A stretch of 64,000 bases of DNA from Aureibacter tunicatorum (GTDB taxonomy: Bacteria; Bacteroidota; Bacteroidia; Cytophagales; Cyclobacteriaceae). Below the pieces are notes generated by a model. That model was given only the letters and a program-made list of their open reading frames with translations. It was not told the DNA's origin and searched no databases. Shown here piece by piece: positions 61,527-64,000 of the stretch. The translations under genes and the position numbers were made by a program. Position 1 is the stretch's first letter, and the number at the start of each line of letters is the position of its first letter. The stretch covers positions 806,001 to 870,000 of the forward strand of contig NZ_AP025305.1 of NCBI RefSeq assembly GCF_036492635.1, written 5' to 3'.

Positions 61527-64000
61527 ATGAAAAAAATCTTACTTCTACTTGTTGTCCCCATTATGTCAGCGACTATTGCTATGGGGCAAATAAGCCAAAA
61601 GGAATTTGATGCTCTGAAGAGGATTTATGAGTCTACGGATGGAGATCAATGGACGGATAAATCCGGTTGGAATCAAATAATGGGACAAGGAGCGACTCCT
61701 TCGAGCATAACTGGAGCTGTCAGAGGGGTGACTATCAGCAATGATTCAGTCAAGGCTGTTCATTTATACGACAATAATCTTGTCGGAAGCGTGGCGCATA
61801 CAACTTTGGATTCATTGGATCATTTGAAGATGGCCTTAATCTCCACTACTTCGAATCCATCGTTAGATTTGAATCCAGTTGAGCGAGACGCTCTAAAAAG
61901 CTTGTACAATGACACTAACGGAGATGATTGGGTTGACAACGAAGGTTGGTCTCAGATATTGGATGATGAAGTGATTCGAGACCCAGTGTATGGTTTGACA
62001 ATAAACAATCACAGTGTTGACGCCATCAATTTGAGCAGCAATAATTTGGAAGGGGATTATCCTGAAGATTTAAAGGATCTTGATGATTTGAAGTATTTAG
62101 TATTGTCAAATAACAGCTTGTCAGGAGCATTGCATAGTGGTATATATGACCTTGTTCAGTTGAAAAGATTAAACTTAGGAAAAAATGAATTGACGGGAAC
62201 ACTTCATACCAACATCTCGAATTTGGTGAATTTGACGCATTTGTATTTGGACAATAATGGATTGACTGGCTCAATACCGAATAGTCTTTCATTAGTGACA
62301 AGTTTGAAAGTTTTAAATTTATCGAATAATGAACTCAACCTTGCCATTCCAGGCACATTGAGCAGCTTAACTGCTTTGGAGATATTGGATTTGTCGGATA
62401 ATAGGTTTACAGGCTCTTTGCCTACCTCTTTAGATGAGCTTCTTAATCTAGTAAAGCTTGATTTGAGTGGAAACCTATTGGGAGGAACTTTGCCATCCGA
62501 GTATTTCACGCTTACAGCTTTGATAGAGTTAGATCTTTCTGGAAATGCAATCACAGGAAATTTGCCATTTCAGTGGACTAATATGGTGTCTTTAAGCACT
62601 TTGGATTTGTCTGGTAATAGGTTGTCAGGGAGTATTCATCCGAGTGTTTTTAGAATCCCGGCTTTGAAAGTTTTGGATTTGGGAGATAATGATTTTGATG
62701 ACGAGATACCAACAAGTATTGGTGAAACCATCAGCTTTGAGGAAATTTATCTTGACAATAACGAGTTAGAAGGGACTATTCCCGATGAAGTGTCCTCTTT
62801 GTCTAATCTTGAAGTATTTCATGTGCACAATAATAATTTGGATGCACCTTTTACTTTTTCTTTGGCCATAGATTCATTGGCCTTTAATGACAACCAATTT
62901 AGTTTGGAGGATTTATATAATTCCACATTCAACTTGAATAATGGGGTTAATTATTCTCCTCAAGACTTTTTATATACTCAAAGCCCAGTTTATTCTTCAC
63001 AAGAAGAGGGATTTGTTTTAACAGTAAATGACGACAATACGATTGGAAATACTTACCAATGGGTTAACGACGACGAGGATATTCAAGGAGCTACCAGTAG
63101 AAGCTATATTGCGGAAGATGGGGATAATGGATTGTTTTGGTGTAAAGTTTCAAACCCTAATTTCTCTTTATTGACATATGCTACAGATACATTTTACTTG
63201 GCATCTATTTCTATTGTTGATGAGGAATTTACGTATGACGGTGATCCTAAAAGCTTGTCTTATACTACTGTGCCGGCTAATTTAACTGTGGATTTTACAT
63301 ATGACGGCGAATCCGAAGAACCTGTCGATGAAGGAGTTTATTCAGTGAATGCTCAGATTGATGATCCATTGTATCAAGGTGTTGCAAACGCAGTATTGAC
63401 TATTGTGCCTGATACAATAGAAATTGTATTAAGAGATACTGTAATGACTTATAATGGATTACAGAGGGCTTATACTACCGCTAGAACAGTTCCTTCAGGT
63501 TTTGAAAATTATATCGATTTTACATACGATGGATTAGGCACAGCTCCAAGCAATGCCGGAGACTATGATGTGGAGGCGGTAATCAACTTGGAGAACTATG
63601 TAGGTGAAGCTACAGCTTCTATGGAAATAAACAAGTTGGAAGTAAGCTTTGATATCGGAGACGAGACGACAGTCTATACAGGTGAGAGACAGAAAATTAT
63701 ACCTACAGTTTATCCTGATTCCGCCGCTCAATATTTGATGTATGATTTTGATCCGGGTCCAGACGAGCCTTTGAACGCGGGAGTTTATAAAAATGTGGTT
63801 TATCTTGAGGAAAATGACAATTTCTACGGTAGCGACAGTGCTGTATTGACGATCCAAAAAGCTACAGCGGAGTTATTTATCGAAAGTTTGAATGATACAT
63901 CTTATACTGGACAGCCTATTAGAGTCACAGGTTATACGGAACCTCAAGGTTTGGACTTCACATTAACTTATAATGATGATGAAGAGGCGCCAACAGATGC
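61527..64000 (+). CDS. leucine-rich-repeat and MBG-domain surface protein, 5' part
   Basis: An open frame from ATG at 61527 to the right edge with no stop (824 codons visible). Signal peptide KKILLLLVVPIMSATIAMG. Two short segments resembling 'LKRIYESTDGDQWTDKSGW' (about 22-50 and 118-145), the cap seen before plant-type LRRs in bacteria. About 12 LRRs follow (about 160-450) of the type LxxLxLSxNxLxGxIP. After a short Ig-like region there are four MBG-type repeats of about 75 residues each (for example SISIVDEEFTYDGDPKSLSYT, MTYNGLQRAYTT, TTVYTGERQKIIPT, TSYTGQPIRVTGYT). Such proteins usually end in a T9SS sorting domain; the end is outside the window. Confidence 0.85.
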   Translation, partial: MKKILLLLVVPIMSATIAMGQISQKEFDALKRIYESTDGDQWTDKSGWNQIMGQGATPSSITGAVRGVTISNDSVKAVHLYDNNLVGSVAHTTLDSLDHLKMALISTTSNPSLDLNPVERDALKSLYNDTNGDDWVDNEGWSQILDDEVIRDPVYGLTINNHSVDAINLSSNNLEGDYPEDLKDLDDLKYLVLSNNSLSGALHSGIYDLVQLKRLNLGKNELTGTLHTNISNLVNLTHLYLDNNGLTGSIPNSLSLVTSLKVLNLSNNELNLAIPGTLSSLTALEILDLSDNRFTGSLPTSLDELLNLVKLDLSGNLLGGTLPSEYFTLTALIELDLSGNAITGNLPFQWTNMVSLSTLDLSGNRLSGSIHPSVFRIPALKVLDLGDNDFDDEIPTSIGETISFEEIYLDNNELEGTIPDEVSSLSNLEVFHVHNNNLDAPFTFSLAIDSLAFNDNQFSLEDLYNSTFNLNNGVNYSPQDFLYTQSPVYSSQEEGFVLTVNDDNTIGNTYQWVNDDEDIQGATSRSYIAEDGDNGLFWCKVSNPNFSLLTYATDTFYLASISIVDEEFTYDGDPKSLSYTTVPANLTVDFTYDGESEEPVDEGVYSVNAQIDDPLYQGVANAVLTIVPDTIEIVLRDTVMTYNGLQRAYTTARTVPSGFENYIDFTYDGLGTAPSNAGDYDVEAVINLENYVGEATASMEINKLEVSFDIGDETTVYTGERQKIIPTVYPDSAAQYLMYDFDPGPDEPLNAGVYKNVVYLEENDNFYGSDSAVLTIQKATAELFIESLNDTSYTGQPIRVTGYTEPQGLDFTLTYNDDEEAPTD

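Noticed and set aside
1-64000. tRNA, rRNA, CRISPR, insertion sequence or prophage
   Set aside because: I found no cloverleaf, no spaced direct repeats, no transposase or integrase and no phage structural gene in reading the window by eye. A tRNA scan and a repeat search would be the decisive test.

Overview
The window comes from a low-GC member of the Bacteroidota, most likely a marine Cytophagales-type bacterium (inference). The evidence is a SusC/SusD pair, a PorT homologue, proteins ending in type IX secretion (T9SS) sorting domains of both type A and type B, cytochrome bd with menaquinone synthesis, almost no Shine-Dalgarno sequences, and several TAnnTTTG-type -7 promoter boxes. No rRNA, tRNA, CRISPR array, insertion sequence or prophage was seen.

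Layout. 1-6.4 kb: start of a membrane sensor, a divergent lipoxygenase-fold protein, two small orphan genes, a GAF/PAS coiled-coil sensor and the NAD(P)HX repair enzyme Nnr. 6.5-20.3 kb: mostly housekeeping and envelope genes (AsmA-like protein, UbiE/MenG overlapping PorT, pyruvate dehydrogenase E1 beta, an OmpA/TPR lipoprotein, a family 2 glycosyltransferase, YbaB, a T9SS type B surface protein, HisRS). 20.4-23.5 kb: a 45-residue basic protein and a cytochrome bd operon headed by a small two-helix membrane protein. 23.5-33.8 kb: a SusC-SusD-lipoprotein-subtilisin operon that looks like a peptide/protein utilization locus, then a YhcC-type radical SAM gene and a convergent double HNH endonuclease.

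36.07-43.75 kb is the most unusual part. Eight co-directional, tightly packed genes encode two paralogous PaaK-like adenylate-forming enzymes flanking a PLP-dependent group II decarboxylase, then four divergent AidA/PixA-like (inclusion body family) proteins and an isochorismatase-fold protein that lacks the usual nucleophilic cysteine. I know of no described pathway with this set. It reads as a small-molecule (acid plus amine) cassette joined to AidA/PixA proteins, which elsewhere are quorum-controlled or crystal-forming proteins of host-associated bacteria.

44-64 kb: a six-helix GAF sensor without a kinase, a large unrecognised protein, a SpoIIAA-like protein, a PduO-type cobalamin adenosyltransferase, TonB, a DUF4197 lipoprotein, an Ala/Glu-rich lipoprotein, an Rdx/SelW-like protein, DnaX, a low-molecular-weight phosphatase-like protein, a GmhB-like HAD phosphatase, dolichyl-phosphate mannose synthase-like and ArnT-like glycosyltransferases, Lon, a FIST sensor and a leucine-rich-repeat/MBG surface protein cut by the window end. 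Clear stem-loop terminators separate many units. Starts were moved from TTG/GTG to an in-frame ATG wherever the extension did not look like protein.
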